The position numbers and the translations under genes are program-made. 64,000 bases of DNA, from NCBI GenBank assembly GCA_963805605.1, contig CAWDUX010000003.1, positions 496,001-560,000 on the forward strand, given 5' to 3'. Source of the DNA: Actinocatenispora sp963805605 (lineage in GTDB: Bacteria; Actinomycetota; Actinomycetes; Mycobacteriales; Micromonosporaceae). The notes under the pieces are model-generated. The model worked only from the letters and a program-made list of their open reading frames with translations, was not told where the DNA came from and searched no databases. Shown here in pieces: positions 34,627 to 44,169 of this stretch (its first letter is position 1; every line of letters begins with the position of its first letter).

Positions 34627-35214
34627 GTGCGGGTACTCGGGGTCGATCCCGGTCTGACACGGTGTGGGGTCGGCGTGGTGGCCGGCCGTCCGGGTCGGCC
34701 CTGCGAACTGGTCGCGGTCGAGGTGGTACGCACCCCGGCGGAGGAGGAGCTGCCGGCGCGGCTGCTGCTGCTCGATCAGCAGCTCACCGAACTGGTGGGT
34801 TGGCACCGGCCGGACGCGGTGGCCGTGGAACGGGTGTTCAGCCAGCACAACACCCAGACGGTGATCGGGACGGCACAGGCAAGCGCGGTCGCCATCCTGG
34901 CCGGCGCGCGCGCTGGACTGCCGGTCACCACCTATACCCCGAGCGAGGTGAAGGCGGCCGTGACCGGTTCGGGCAGCGCGGACAAGGCCCAGGTCACCGC
35001 GATGGTGACCCGCCTACTGCGGTTGGCTGATCCGCCTCGCCCGGCGGACGCCGCGGATGCTCTGGCTCTGGCGATCTGCCACGTGTGGCGGGGCAGCAGC
35101 CAGGCGCGGCTCGCCGCGGCGCTCGGCGCGAGGTCCGGGGCCGCGAGGTCCGGGGCCGCGCGGCCGGCAGTGCGCCGACAACTACCCGGCAATGCGCGGG
35201 AAGGACGGCTGTGA
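34627..35214 (+). CDS. ruvC: Crossover junction endodeoxyribonuclease RuvC
   Basis: This 195-residue Holliday-junction resolvase has the first catalytic Asp in VLGVDPGLTRCGVGVV, the Glu in VAVERVFSQHNTQTVIG and the final acidic residues in ADAADALALAICH. The GTG start is preceded by AAGGGG, directly after the LexA box. The C-terminal ~30 residues are a basic Ala/Gly/Arg tail containing a duplicated 15-bp unit. RuvA starts within its stop codon, so the three Ruv subunits form one operon for branch migration and resolution. Confidence 0.95.
   Translation: MRVLGVDPGLTRCGVGVVAGRPGRPCELVAVEVVRTPAEEELPARLLLLDQQLTELVGWHRPDAVAVERVFSQHNTQTVIGTAQASAVAILAGARAGLPVTTYTPSEVKAAVTGSGSADKAQVTAMVTRLLRLADPPRPADAADALALAICHVWRGSSQARLAAALGARSGAARSGAARPAVRRQLPGNAREGRL
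35131..35160 (+). repeat. Two perfect 15-bp tandem repeats in ruvC
   Basis: The unit AGGTCCGGGGCCGCG occurs twice in a row, encoding a duplicated R-S-G-A-A stretch in the non-conserved C-terminal tail of RuvC. In-frame slippage expansion without effect on the catalytic core is likely. Confidence 0.8.
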
Positions 35215-35837
35215 TCGCAAGTGTGCGGGGCCAGGTGACCGCATTGGGGCCGACCGAGGCGGTACTGGAGGTCGGTGGGCGCGGCGGCGGACTCGGTTTC
35301 CAGGTCCAGTGCGCGCCGGGCACGCTCGCCCGGCTCAGCTTGGGCGAGCAGGTCACGCTGCACACCAGCCTGGTGGTCCGGGAGGATTCGCTGACACTCT
35401 ACGGCTTCGTCGACGAGCAGGAGCGCAGCCTGTTCCAGCTGTTGCAGACCGCCTCGGGGGTCGGCCCCCGGCTGGCCCAGGCGATACTCGCGGTCCTGGA
35501 TCCGTTGAGTATCCGCCGGGCGTTGGCCACCGGGGACGTAGCGACGTTGGTCCGGGTGCCTGGAGTCGGCAAGAAGTCCGCCGAACGCCTCATTCTGGAA
35601 CTCAAGGAACGGATCGGGCCCGTTGCCCTTCCGGCGACCGCTGGCCAACCGGCCGCGCCGCGCCCGATGGCCTGGCAGGAACAGGTGACCGAGGGCTTGC
35701 TGGCGCTGGGCTGGTCGAACCGGGATGCGAGCGGGGCGGTCGCGGCGGTGGCGGCGTCTCTACCCGACGCTGAACCGGAACCCGCCGTACCGGTCCTGCT
35801 CAAGCAGGCGATCCGGCAGCTCGGGCGGATCCGGTGA
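35211..35837 (+). CDS. ruvA: Holliday junction branch migration protein RuvA
   Basis: This 208-residue tetrameric junction-binding subunit has an N-terminal OB fold (VIASVRGQVTALGPTEAVLE). Helix-hairpin-helix motifs GVGPRLAQAIL and PGVGKKSAERLILELKERIG bind the DNA backbone. The C-terminal RuvB-contact domain starts VTEGLLALGWSNRDA. The GTG at 35211 overlaps the ruvC stop and matches the usual start; a longer open frame upstream is antisense-like noise inside ruvC. Its stop overlaps the ruvB start. Confidence 0.95.
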   Translation: MIASVRGQVTALGPTEAVLEVGGRGGGLGFQVQCAPGTLARLSLGEQVTLHTSLVVREDSLTLYGFVDEQERSLFQLLQTASGVGPRLAQAILAVLDPLSIRRALATGDVATLVRVPGVGKKSAERLILELKERIGPVALPATAGQPAAPRPMAWQEQVTEGLLALGWSNRDASGAVAAVAASLPDAEPEPAVPVLLKQAIRQLGRIR

Positions 35838-36922
35838 GTGCCCCGGACCCCGGGTCGAGCGCGGTCTCGGCCTTTGCCTCGCAGGAGGAACTGGTCGCGG
35901 AGGTCAATGTCCGTCCGCGACGGTTGGCCGAGTTCATCGCGCAGGACCGGGTACGCGAGCAGTTGGAACTGCTGCTGGCGGGCGCGACCCGTCGCGGCGA
36001 CCCACCCGACCACATTCTGCTCGCCGGACCGCCGGGCCTGGGGAAGACGACCTTGGCGAACATCGTCGCCGCGGAGCTGGGTGCAGCACTGCGGGTGACC
36101 AGCGGGCCGGCCATCGAACGTTCCGGTGATCTGGCGGCCATCCTGACCAGTCTCGGGCCTGGTGATGTGCTGTTCATCGACGAGATCCACCGGATCGCCC
36201 GGCCGGCCGAGGAACTGCTCTACAGCGCCATGGAGGACTTCCGGGTTGATGTGGTCGTCGGCAAGGGGCCGGGCGCCACGGCCATCCCGCTGGATGTTGA
36301 ACCCTTCACCCTGGTCGGCGCCACCACCCGGTCCGGTCTGCTGACCAGCCCGATGCGGGACCGGTTCGGCTTCGTCGCGCATCTGGACTTCTACACGGCG
36401 GCACAACTGGACGCATTGTTGACCCGGTCGGCACGCATCCTGGGTGTGGATCTGACCCCCGACGGTGCGGCGGAGATCGCCGGCCGCTCGCGGGGCACCC
36501 CCCGGATCGCCAACCGTCTGCTGCGCCGGGTACGTGACTACGCGGAGGTACGGGCCGATGGTGTGGTCAGCCTGCAGGTCGCCCGCGCGGCGCTCACGGT
36601 CTACGACGTCGATGGACTCGGCCTGGACCGCCTGGACCGGGCGGTCCTGACCGCCCTCGTGTCGTCGTTCGGTGGTGGTCCGGTGGGCCTGACGACACTG
36701 GCAGTGGCCGTCGGGGAGCAACCGGATACTGTCGAGGAGGTGTGCGAGCCTTATCTGGTCCGTGCTGGACTGTTGGCACGCACGTCACGCGGGCGGGTGG
36801 CGACATCCGCGGCGTGGCGGCATCTGGGACGCACACCGCCGCCGGGCACGTTCGGTTCGGGTCCGGATACGGCGAATGGCGGGGAACGGCCAGATACCTC
36901 GCCCGATTTGTTTAATATGTGA
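35834..36922 (+). CDS. ruvB: Holliday junction branch migration helicase RuvB
   Basis: This 362-residue AAA+ motor has Walker A in LLAGPPGLGKTTLANIVA and Walker B in VLFIDEIHRI. Sensor 1 is in LVGATTRSGLLTSPMRDRF, sensor 2/arginine in RGTPRIANRLLRRVRDYA, and the winged-helix domain follows at the C-terminus (FGGGPVGLTTLAVAVGE). The GTG at 35834 shares 4 nt with the ruvA stop. The last 25 residues are a variable Gly/Pro/Asp-rich tail. It ends the SOS-controlled operon; the yajC promoter lies in the following 97 bp. Confidence 0.96.
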   Translation: MSAPDPGSSAVSAFASQEELVAEVNVRPRRLAEFIAQDRVREQLELLLAGATRRGDPPDHILLAGPPGLGKTTLANIVAAELGAALRVTSGPAIERSGDLAAILTSLGPGDVLFIDEIHRIARPAEELLYSAMEDFRVDVVVGKGPGATAIPLDVEPFTLVGATTRSGLLTSPMRDRFGFVAHLDFYTAAQLDALLTRSARILGVDLTPDGAAEIAGRSRGTPRIANRLLRRVRDYAEVRADGVVSLQVARAALTVYDVDGLGLDRLDRAVLTALVSSFGGGPVGLTTLAVAVGEQPDTVEEVCEPYLVRAGLLARTSRGRVATSAAWRHLGRTPPPGTFGSGPDTANGGERPDTSPDLFNM

Positions 36923-37019
36923 GCCGTGATGGGACCGTGACCCACGCCGCTCAGGGAAGACGAAGACTGACCGGCTAGACTCCGGCCGGTCTACACCAAA
37001 GAATATGGGAAGGTCACCA

Positions 37020-37544
37020 GTGCTTTTCGCACAGCCCTTGGCGGCAGCCAAAAGCGGCGGGGGCAGCAGCTGGACGATGATCCTGCTGTTTGTCCTGATG
37101 ATCGTCGCGATGTATTTCCTGCTCATCCGTCCGCAGCAGAAGCGGAAGCGGGAACAGCAGCAGATGCAGTCCTCCGCCGGTATCGGCGCCGAAGTCATGA
37201 CCCTCGGTGGCCTGTACGGCACCATCGTCGACACCGATGACGAGACCATCACCCTCGAGGTGTCGCCCGGCGTGACCAACCGGTACGCCAAGGGGGCCGT
37301 CGGCCGCGTGATCACCCCGGCCGATCAGGTCGCCGAGGACGATGATGAGGAAGAGCTCGTCGACGAGTACGACGAGGTCGAGGAGACCGACGAGCAGCCC
37401 GAGCACGAGATCGCAGAGGTCGCTGCGGACCGTCCGGTCGTCGATGAGTCGAGCGAGGACAGCGGCTCGGCCAAGGGTGTCAAGGTCAAGGAGCAGGTAG
37501 CGGCGAGCAACCAGGCGCTGCCGCGGGATCCGACCGCTAACTGA
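37020..37544 (+). CDS. yajC: Preprotein translocase subunit YajC
   Basis: This 174-residue single-span membrane protein associates with SecDF. The helix WTMILLFVLMIVAMYFLLIRPQ is followed by the family motif RPQQKRKREQQQM, then GAEVMTLGGLYGTIVDTDDE. The C-terminal 75 residues are an acidic, low-complexity extension (DDDEEELVDEYDEVEETDEQ), longer than in enteric YajC but common in actinomycetes. GTG at 37020 is chosen because GGGAAGG, overlapping an in-frame ATG at 37005, sits at proper distance. SecD and SecF follow in order. Confidence 0.93.
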   Translation: MLFAQPLAAAKSGGGSSWTMILLFVLMIVAMYFLLIRPQQKRKREQQQMQSSAGIGAEVMTLGGLYGTIVDTDDETITLEVSPGVTNRYAKGAVGRVITPADQVAEDDDEEELVDEYDEVEETDEQPEHEIAEVAADRPVVDESSEDSGSAKGVKVKEQVAASNQALPRDPTAN

Positions 37545-37756
37545 ACAGCAGTCGTACCGGTTGACGGGGCCCGACGCCTCGATCGGATGTGCGGTGCCGC
37601 CGTGGGGCGGTGACCGGGCATGCGGGTCGGTACTGCACAATCACGTCGCAATCGTGTGCGCCTCCGCCCTCGGGCGGGGCCGTGCCGCTCTGTCCCCGAC
37701 CGGGGTGCACGGGGGCCGGGAACCAGCTGGGACTTCGAGGCAGGAGACAACACGTC

Positions 37757-39655
37757 GTGGCACCACCTCCAAAGGGGCGGATGCATCCGTCCCGGTACCT
37801 GGCCGTGCTGGCCGGCATCTTCGTCCTGCTCTACGCCCTGGTGTTTCTCACCGGGTCCGGTGGGATAACCGACTGGCATCAGAAGCTCAAGCCACGACTC
37901 GGCCTCGACCTGGTGGGCGGGACCACGCTCACCCTGATCGCGCGGACGACGGACGGTAAGGCTCCGCCGAAGACCAGCCTCGAAGAGGCGCGCAACATCA
38001 TCGAACAACGCGTCAACGGTCTGGGTATCGCCGAACCCGAGGTGGTGACCGAGGGCAACTCGAACATCGTCGTCTCGGTCGCCGGGCAGAACAGTGACGC
38101 GATCAAGCAGGTTGGCGAACCGGCTCAGTTGCGCTTCCGCAAGGTGCTCAACCAGGTGCAGGACACTAGCCAGCAGCCGAAGCCCAAGCCGACGCCGAGT
38201 AAGAAGTCCAGCTCCAAGCCGAGCGCGACACCGAAGGCCAGCGGCAAGGCGAGCGCGACACCGAAGTCCAGCGCGAAGTCAAGCCCGAAGACCAGCCCGA
38301 GTGGCAAGTCGAGTGCCTCGCCCACGCCGAGCGCTTCGGCCAGCAGTACCACCGACACCACCGTGCCGACCACAGCGGACCAGAAGCGCACGCTGGCCCG
38401 GGTCAAGGCGAAGCTCGGCATGGCGTACCAGGCCGCCGCGCAGGTGAAGAGCCCCGATCAGGTGACCCAGGCCGGCCCGCAGGCCGCGAAACTGCTGAAG
38501 GGGTTCACGAAGCTGAGCCGCGATGAGGTCGCGGTGCTACCCACCGCGATGCAGTTCAACATCCCGCAGATCACCTGCAAGCAGCTCAACAGCCGCTCCG
38601 CCGGCACCATCGACTCACCTGACAGGCAGGTGGTGGCCTGCGACAAGTCCGCCAAGTACCTGCTGGACAAGGCCAAGGTCGTCGGTACCGACGTCAAGAG
38701 CGCCAGTTACAGCTACGACCAGCAGCAGGGTGGTTGGAAGGTCGTCCTCTCCTTCAAAGGCAACGGGCAGTCCCATTGGACGAACCTGACCAAGGAGGCG
38801 TACGACAACTCCGGCAAGCCGACCTGTGAGCAGGCCTCGCTGGACCAGTCCGGACATTGCCGGGTCGCCATCGTGCTCGACACCCGGGTGGTGTCCGCGC
38901 CGGCCATCCAGAGCGTCATCGCTGGTGATGCCGAGATCAGCGGAAGCTTCACCCAGAACGATGCGCAGATCCTGGCCAACCAGCTCAAGTTCGGCGCTCT
39001 GCCGTTGACCTTCACGCAGGGCGAGGCGCAGCAGATCTCCGCGACCCTGGGTGTCGCTCAGCTCCAGGCCGGTCTGATCGCCGCTGCCATCGGTCTGCTG
39101 ATCGTGGTGTTGTACTCGCTGTTCTACTACCGGCTGCTGGGCATCGTGATCTTCCTGAGCCTGGTCCTGTCCGGTCTGCTGGTCTTCGCCGCGCTGATTC
39201 TGCTCGGACGTAACCCTGGCCTGACCCTGACCCTGGCCGGTTTTGCCGGGTTCATCGTGTCGCTGGGAGTCGCGGCCGACTCGTTCGTGATCTACTTCGA
39301 ACGACTCAAGGACGAGATCCGCGACGGTAGGAGCGCACGCAGTGCGGTTCCCAGAGCATGGGTCCGCGCGCGCCGCACGATCATCTCGGCCAACGCGATC
39401 ACCATCATGGCTGCCGCGGTGCTGTACTTCCTCTCCGCCGGATCGGTACGGGGCTTCGCGTTCGCGCTGGGACTGGCCACGATTCTGGACCTGCTGGTGG
39501 TGTTCCTGTTCCGGCACCCGATCATGACCCTGTTCGCCCGAAGTCGGGCGTTCCTGTCGCCGAAGGTCTCCGGCCTCGGCCGGGTCCTGCAGCACGCTGG
39601 TCAGGATGACAACCCACGGCGTCGGCCAGGCCGCACCGCAGCGAAGGAGGCCTGA
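37757..39655 (+). CDS. secD: Protein translocase subunit SecD
   Basis: This 632-residue RND-type membrane subunit uses the proton gradient to complete export through SecYEG. Helix 1 (residues 13-32) is followed by GLDLVGGTTLTL, the family's D1 motif, and a large periplasmic P1 domain. The C-terminal five-helix bundle has GFIVSLGVAADSFVIYFERLKDE and the RTIISANAITIMAAAVLY segment. A Ser/Lys/Pro/Thr-rich insert occupies residues 136-205 in the extracytoplasmic domain. The GTG at 37757 has AGGAG ten bases upstream; the frame is open further up but without coding character. secF starts 1 bp after the stop codon. Confidence 0.94.
   Translation: MAPPPKGRMHPSRYLAVLAGIFVLLYALVFLTGSGGITDWHQKLKPRLGLDLVGGTTLTLIARTTDGKAPPKTSLEEARNIIEQRVNGLGIAEPEVVTEGNSNIVVSVAGQNSDAIKQVGEPAQLRFRKVLNQVQDTSQQPKPKPTPSKKSSSKPSATPKASGKASATPKSSAKSSPKTSPSGKSSASPTPSASASSTTDTTVPTTADQKRTLARVKAKLGMAYQAAAQVKSPDQVTQAGPQAAKLLKGFTKLSRDEVAVLPTAMQFNIPQITCKQLNSRSAGTIDSPDRQVVACDKSAKYLLDKAKVVGTDVKSASYSYDQQQGGWKVVLSFKGNGQSHWTNLTKEAYDNSGKPTCEQASLDQSGHCRVAIVLDTRVVSAPAIQSVIAGDAEISGSFTQNDAQILANQLKFGALPLTFTQGEAQQISATLGVAQLQAGLIAAAIGLLIVVLYSLFYYRLLGIVIFLSLVLSGLLVFAALILLGRNPGLTLTLAGFAGFIVSLGVAADSFVIYFERLKDEIRDGRSARSAVPRAWVRARRTIISANAITIMAAAVLYFLSAGSVRGFAFALGLATILDLLVVFLFRHPIMTLFARSRAFLSPKVSGLGRVLQHAGQDDNPRRRPGRTAAKEA
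38222..38311 (+). repeat. Three imperfect 30-bp tandem repeats inside secD
   Basis: Consecutive 30-bp units encode the ten-residue repeats SATPKASGKA, SATPKSSAKS and SPKTSPSGKS. They form the core of the low-complexity extracytoplasmic insert of SecD. Confidence 0.75.
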
Positions 39656-39656
39656 G

Positions 39657-40874
39657 ATGAGCAGGCAGGGGCTCGCGCACCGGCTGTACAGCGGTGATGC
39701 CAACATCAACGTGATCGGCCGACGTAAGGTCTTCTACCTGGTCACCCTGGTCATCCTGGTACTCGGCCTGGCCAGCTTCCTGATCCGCGGCTTCACCCTG
39801 GGTATCGACTTCTCCGGCGGTGAGCAGTTCCAGGTCCCGGCTTCCTCGGCCAGTCTGGACCAGGCGGAGAAGTCGGTTACCCACGGCGGTGCCGTGGTGA
39901 TCACCGGTCAGCGGGTCGGCGGAGTAGGTAGCAGTAAGAGTGCCAGCTACCTGATCAAGACCGAGTCGCTCTCTCCGCAGAAGGCCAGCCAGGTCAAGGC
40001 GCGGGTGAGCAAGGATCTGAAGATCCCGGTCAACCAGATCAGCGAGAGTTCGGTCAGCGGCGCCTGGGGATCTCAGATCACCCAGAAGGCCGCGGTCGCG
40101 CTGGCCGTGTTCCTCGGCCTTGTGGTGGCGTATCTGATCTTCCGGTTCGAGTGGCGGATGGCGGTGGCGGCGTTCGTTTCGGTGATCCACGACCTGTTCG
40201 TCGCGGCGGCGATCTATTCGCTGATCGGCTGGGAGGTCACCCCGAACACCGTGATCGGGCTGCTCACCATTCTGGGCTTCTCGCTCTACGACCTGGTCGT
40301 GGTGTTCGACAAGGTGCATGAGAACACCCGGGGTATCACCGCGACCAGCCGGATGACCTATGCCGAGGCCACCAACCTGGCGGTCAACCAGACGCTGATG
40401 CGATCGATCAACACCACGGTGATCGCCCTGCTGCCGGTGGCGGGCCTGTTGTTCATCGGGGCCGGGCTGCTGGGTGCGGGCACCCTGAAGGATCTCGGCC
40501 TGGTCCTGTTCGTCGGCATGCTCTCCGGTACCTATTCCTCGATCTTCCTGGCCGCACCGGTCCTGGTCGACCTGAAGAACCGGGATCCTCGGTACAAGGC
40601 GCACACCGCCCGGGTGCTAACGAAGCGGGCGAATCTCGCCGAGGCCCGCCGACAGAAGGCGGCCGAGCAGAGCGCGGCGGCTGACGCCGACGCGACGCCC
40701 GGCGATACGTCGTCGGGCACCCAGGCTGAAGGGTCGGATACCGACGACGACACCGCAGCCGAGCGGGTCATGGCTGGTTCGGCGCCGCGGCCCGGAGCTC
40801 GACCGACCTCGCGACCTGCGGCCCGGCGTCGCAGTAGCAAGGGCGGTCGGCCCGGCAACAAGCGTCGCAGCTGA
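39657..40874 (+). CDS. secF: Protein translocase subunit SecF
   Basis: This 405-residue partner of SecD has helix 1 (VFYLVTLVILVLGLASFLI), then GFTLGIDFSGGEQFQV, the periplasmic domain and a C-terminal helix bundle. The bundle has ILGFSLYDLVVVFDKVHEN and LAVNQTLMRSINTTVIALLP, both typical of SecF. The last ~80 residues are cytoplasmic, acidic then strongly basic (RRRSSKGGRPGNKRRS). The ATG at 39657 has AAGGAGG seven bases upstream, far better than the in-frame ATG inside secD at 39606. The secD-secF gap is 1 bp, so both are made in equal amounts. Confidence 0.95.
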   Translation: MSRQGLAHRLYSGDANINVIGRRKVFYLVTLVILVLGLASFLIRGFTLGIDFSGGEQFQVPASSASLDQAEKSVTHGGAVVITGQRVGGVGSSKSASYLIKTESLSPQKASQVKARVSKDLKIPVNQISESSVSGAWGSQITQKAAVALAVFLGLVVAYLIFRFEWRMAVAAFVSVIHDLFVAAAIYSLIGWEVTPNTVIGLLTILGFSLYDLVVVFDKVHENTRGITATSRMTYAEATNLAVNQTLMRSINTTVIALLPVAGLLFIGAGLLGAGTLKDLGLVLFVGMLSGTYSSIFLAAPVLVDLKNRDPRYKAHTARVLTKRANLAEARRQKAAEQSAAADADATPGDTSSGTQAEGSDTDDDTAAERVMAGSAPRPGARPTSRPAARRRSSKGGRPGNKRRS

Positions 40875-40928
40875 GCAACGGGTCACCGGGGCCACCCGGC
40901 GACGGAACAGAGTGGGGGCGGAGCGAGC

Positions 40929-41495
40929 GTGACCCGGACAGATCCGGTCGCGGCACGTGGGGACAGCGGCAGCGATGTTGCTGCCGCTGTCGCCGAGCAC
41001 GTCATCGACGTGTCGGACTTCCCGCAGCCGGGGGTCGTGTTCAAGGACCTGACTCCGTTGTTCGCCGATCCGTCCGGCTTCCGCCGGGCGATCGACGCGA
41101 TCATCGAACACCACGGTGCGGACAGCTTCGACACCGTCGCTGGGATCGAGGCCCGGGGGTTTGTCATCGCGGCCGCCATCGCCTACGCGACGGGGACCGG
41201 GGTGGTGCCGGTCCGTAAGGCCGGCAAGCTGCCCAGGCCCACCCTGTCGGCCTCCTATGAGTTGGAGTACGGCACCGCTAGCCTGGAGGTGCATACCGAT
41301 GCCTTCCGCCCAGGTGAACGGTTGCTGGTCGTCGATGACGTACTGGCAACCGGAGGTACGGCGGAGGCCGCGCTGGACCTGGTGCATCGGGCCGGCGGCG
41401 CGGTAGCCGGTTTCAGTGTTCTCCTGGAACTGTCTTTCCTCGCCGGCCGGACCCGGCTGGCACCCCGCCCGGTACACGCACTGCTCACCGTTTGA
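40929..41495 (+). CDS. apt: Adenine phosphoribosyltransferase
   Basis: This 188-residue purine salvage enzyme converts adenine and PRPP to AMP. It has DFPQPGVVFKDLTPLFAD and IEARGFVIAAAIAYATG, the PRPP-binding loop LLVVDDVLATGGTAEAA, and YELEYGTASLEVHTDAF. The GTG at 40929 is preceded by GGAG at 5 nt. The N-terminal 20 residues are a variable extension. It follows secF and precedes rel, the same order as in mycobacteria and streptomycetes. Confidence 0.93.
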   Translation: MTRTDPVAARGDSGSDVAAAVAEHVIDVSDFPQPGVVFKDLTPLFADPSGFRRAIDAIIEHHGADSFDTVAGIEARGFVIAAAIAYATGTGVVPVRKAGKLPRPTLSASYELEYGTASLEVHTDAFRPGERLLVVDDVLATGGTAEAALDLVHRAGGAVAGFSVLLELSFLAGRTRLAPRPVHALLTV

Positions 41496-41642
41496 GACGG
41501 ATCGTCCAGCCGACTGCCGCCCCACGTAGGGTGACGCTGTGGCGGGTGCGCTTCCGGTACGCGCCGGGGCGGTGGGGATACGATGGGCACCCGGATCCGC
41601 CTGGACCGGAAGTTGTGGATCTCCACCTGGCAGGGGTGAGCG

Positions 41643-44084
41643 TTGTCTGAGCGGAGCGTGCGGCCGGAGCAGAGCGCCGAGGCCGTGACCGATGCTGTCC
41701 GGACACAACCGGACGGCGCATCGGACGCGTCCCCGGACCAGATCGCCGGGGAGACGGCGGCTACCGATCCCGGTGCTGTCGGGTCCGCGGCGGCCCAAGC
41801 CGCGCCACCCGCCCCGTCGTCGGCGCTGTCCAGCGCGCCGACCGGGCGCCGCGTACGGGCTCGGCTGGCGCGGTTCAACGCGCCGTGGCAGACACCGCAG
41901 GTGTCCGAGGTACTGGAGCCTCTGGTGGCCACGCATCGGGCCAGCCACCCGAAGGTCGAGGTACGGGAACTGCAGCACGCCTACGACGTGGCCGCGCGGT
42001 TCCACACCGGACAGTTCCGTAAGTCCGGCGATCCGTACATCACCCATCCGCTGGCGGTCGCGCAGATCCTGTCCGAGCTCGGCATGGACACCACCACGTT
42101 GATCGCCGCGCTGCTGCACGACACGATCGAGGACACCAGTTACACACTGCCCGACATTCAGCGTGACTTCGGTGGTGAGGTGGCGCTGCTCGTCGACGGG
42201 GTGACCAAACTCGACAAGGTCAAGCTGGGCGACGCGGCCAAGGCCGAGACCATCCGCAAGATGGTGGTGGCGATGGCCAAGGATCCGCGGGTGCTGGTCA
42301 TCAAGTTGGCCGACCGGTTGCACAACATGCGCACCCTGACCTTCCTGCCGCGACCCAAGCAGGAGCAGAAGGCCCGGGAGACGCTGGAGATCCTCGCTCC
42401 GCTGGCCCACAGGCTGGGCATGAACACCATCAAGTGGGAACTGGAGGACCTGGCCTTCGCCACCCTCTACCCGAAGCGGTACGAGGAGATCGCGCGGCTG
42501 GTTGCCGACCACACCCCGCAGCGTGACGCGTTGCTCAACGAGGTGACCGAGAAGGTCAAGACCGATCTGCGTGGCGCGAAGCTGAAGGCGCAGGTGTCCG
42601 GGCGACCCAAGCACCTGTACTCGGTATATCAGAAGATGATCGTGCGGGGCCGCGATTTCACCGACATCTACGACCTTGTCGGGGTACGGGTCCTGGTGGA
42701 TTCCGTCCGGGACTGTTACGCGGCGCTCGGTGTGGTGCACGCGAACTGGCATCCCGTACCGGGCCGGTTCAAGGACTACATCGCGATGCCGAAGTTCAAC
42801 ATGTACCAGTCGCTGCACACCACGGTGATCGGGCCGACCGGCAAGCCGGTGGAGTTGCAGATCCGGACCTGGGCGATGCACCGCACCGCCGAATACGGCA
42901 TTGCCGCGCACTGGAAGTACAAGGAGAAGGACGCCGCGATCGTCGGGCCGCCAGCACACATCGACGAGATGGCCTGGCTGCGTCAGTTGCTCGACTGGCA
43001 GCGCGAGGCGAGCGACCCGAGCGAGTTCCTGGACTCGTTGCGCTACGACCTGTCCAGCCAGGAGGTCTACGTCTTCACCCCGAAGGGCGACGTGATCGCC
43101 CTGCCGAAGGGGTCCACTCCGGTCGATTTCGCCTACGCGGTGCACACCGAGGTGGGACACAAGTGCATCGGTGCCAGGGTGAACGGCAAGCTGGTGCCGC
43201 TGGAGAGCCAACTGTCCAACGGCGACGTGGTGGAGATCTTCACCTCCAAGTCCGAGACGGCCGGACCGTCGCATGACTGGTTGGGCTTCGTGTCCAGCCC
43301 GCGGGCCCGTACGAAGATCCGGCAGCACTTCAACAAGGAGCGCCGCGAAGAGGCGATCGAGACCGGTAAGGACGCGATCGTACGGGCGATGCGTAAGCAG
43401 GGCCTGCCCTTGCAACGGATGCTCACGGCTGACGCGCTGACCGCCATCGCCCGTGACCTGCACCACACCGACGTCTCCAGTTTGTACGCGGCGGTGGGGG
43501 AGAGTCAGGTCTCCGCGCAGGCCGTCGTACAGCGTCTGGTCGCCGCGTACGGCGGCGAGGAGGGCGCGGTCGAGGACATCGCCGAGACTGCGGTGCCGAC
43601 CCGTCCACCGCGTAACCGGGGCCGGTCGTATGACCCGGGGATCGTTGTCACCGGGGCCTCCGACGTGTGGGTGAAGCTGGCCCGCTGCTGTACTCCGGTG
43701 CCTGGCGACGACATCCTCGGTTTTGTCACCCATTCCGGTGGCATCAGCGTGCACCGCACCGACTGCACCAACGCTGCGGAGCTGCGCCGTCAGCCGCACC
43801 GGTTGGTGGAGGTGAACTGGAAGCCCAGCGCCGCGAGCACCTTCCTGGTGGCCATCCAGGTGGAGGCGCTCGACCGGCACCGGCTGCTGGCCGATGTCAC
43901 GAAGGTCCTGAGCGAGGAGAAGGTGAACATCCTGTCCGCCACGGTCACCACGACCCGTGACCGGGTGGCGGTGAGTCGCTTCACTTTCGAGATGGCCGAC
44001 CCGAAGCATCTGGGTCACCTCTTGCGGACCGTGCGCAAGGTGGACGGTGTGTACGACGCCTACCGGGTCACTTCCGGAGCCTGA
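41643..44084 (+). CDS. rel: Bifunctional (p)ppGpp synthetase/hydrolase RelA/SpoT
   Basis: This ~813-residue stringent-response enzyme has an N-terminal HD hydrolase domain (LIAALLHDTIEDTSYTLPD). The synthetase domain contains the RFKD sequence (PGRFKDYIAMPKFNMYQSLH), which marks bifunctional Rel rather than EXDD-type RelA. A TGS domain (YVFTPKGDVIALPKGSTPVD) comes next, then the zinc-finger/helical region with CCTPVPGDDILGFVTHSGG and a C-terminal ACT domain. The start is uncertain: the TTG at 41643 gives the longest plausible product, while GTG at 41658 is an alternative; the first 75 residues are non-conserved. Its promoter may use TAGGGT at 41527-41532. Confidence 0.94.
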   Translation: MSERSVRPEQSAEAVTDAVRTQPDGASDASPDQIAGETAATDPGAVGSAAAQAAPPAPSSALSSAPTGRRVRARLARFNAPWQTPQVSEVLEPLVATHRASHPKVEVRELQHAYDVAARFHTGQFRKSGDPYITHPLAVAQILSELGMDTTTLIAALLHDTIEDTSYTLPDIQRDFGGEVALLVDGVTKLDKVKLGDAAKAETIRKMVVAMAKDPRVLVIKLADRLHNMRTLTFLPRPKQEQKARETLEILAPLAHRLGMNTIKWELEDLAFATLYPKRYEEIARLVADHTPQRDALLNEVTEKVKTDLRGAKLKAQVSGRPKHLYSVYQKMIVRGRDFTDIYDLVGVRVLVDSVRDCYAALGVVHANWHPVPGRFKDYIAMPKFNMYQSLHTTVIGPTGKPVELQIRTWAMHRTAEYGIAAHWKYKEKDAAIVGPPAHIDEMAWLRQLLDWQREASDPSEFLDSLRYDLSSQEVYVFTPKGDVIALPKGSTPVDFAYAVHTEVGHKCIGARVNGKLVPLESQLSNGDVVEIFTSKSETAGPSHDWLGFVSSPRARTKIRQHFNKERREEAIETGKDAIVRAMRKQGLPLQRMLTADALTAIARDLHHTDVSSLYAAVGESQVSAQAVVQRLVAAYGGEEGAVEDIAETAVPTRPPRNRGRSYDPGIVVTGASDVWVKLARCCTPVPGDDILGFVTHSGGISVHRTDCTNAAELRRQPHRLVEVNWKPSAASTFLVAIQVEALDRHRLLADVTKVLSEEKVNILSATVTTTRDRVAVSRFTFEMADPKHLGHLLRTVRKVDGVYDAYRVTSGA

Positions 44085-44169
44085 CGGGGAGCGGTCCTCT
44101 CCGCACTGCCGGGTGCGGTGCGGTGTGTACAGTGTCGTCCGCTGTGCGTGTCTTGTCGTATGCAGGTTG

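Noticed and set aside
41527..41700. TAGGGT followed by GTG at 41538 as a leaderless short peptide gene before rel
   Set aside because: The 48-codon frame has no coding character; the TAGGGT is better read as a rel promoter element.
40617..44018. Very long open frame on the minus strand opposite rel and apt
   Set aside because: It is the antisense shadow of GC3-rich coding DNA. Composition is Val/Arg/Gly/His-skewed with no domain, and the plus strand encodes unmistakable Rel and Apt.
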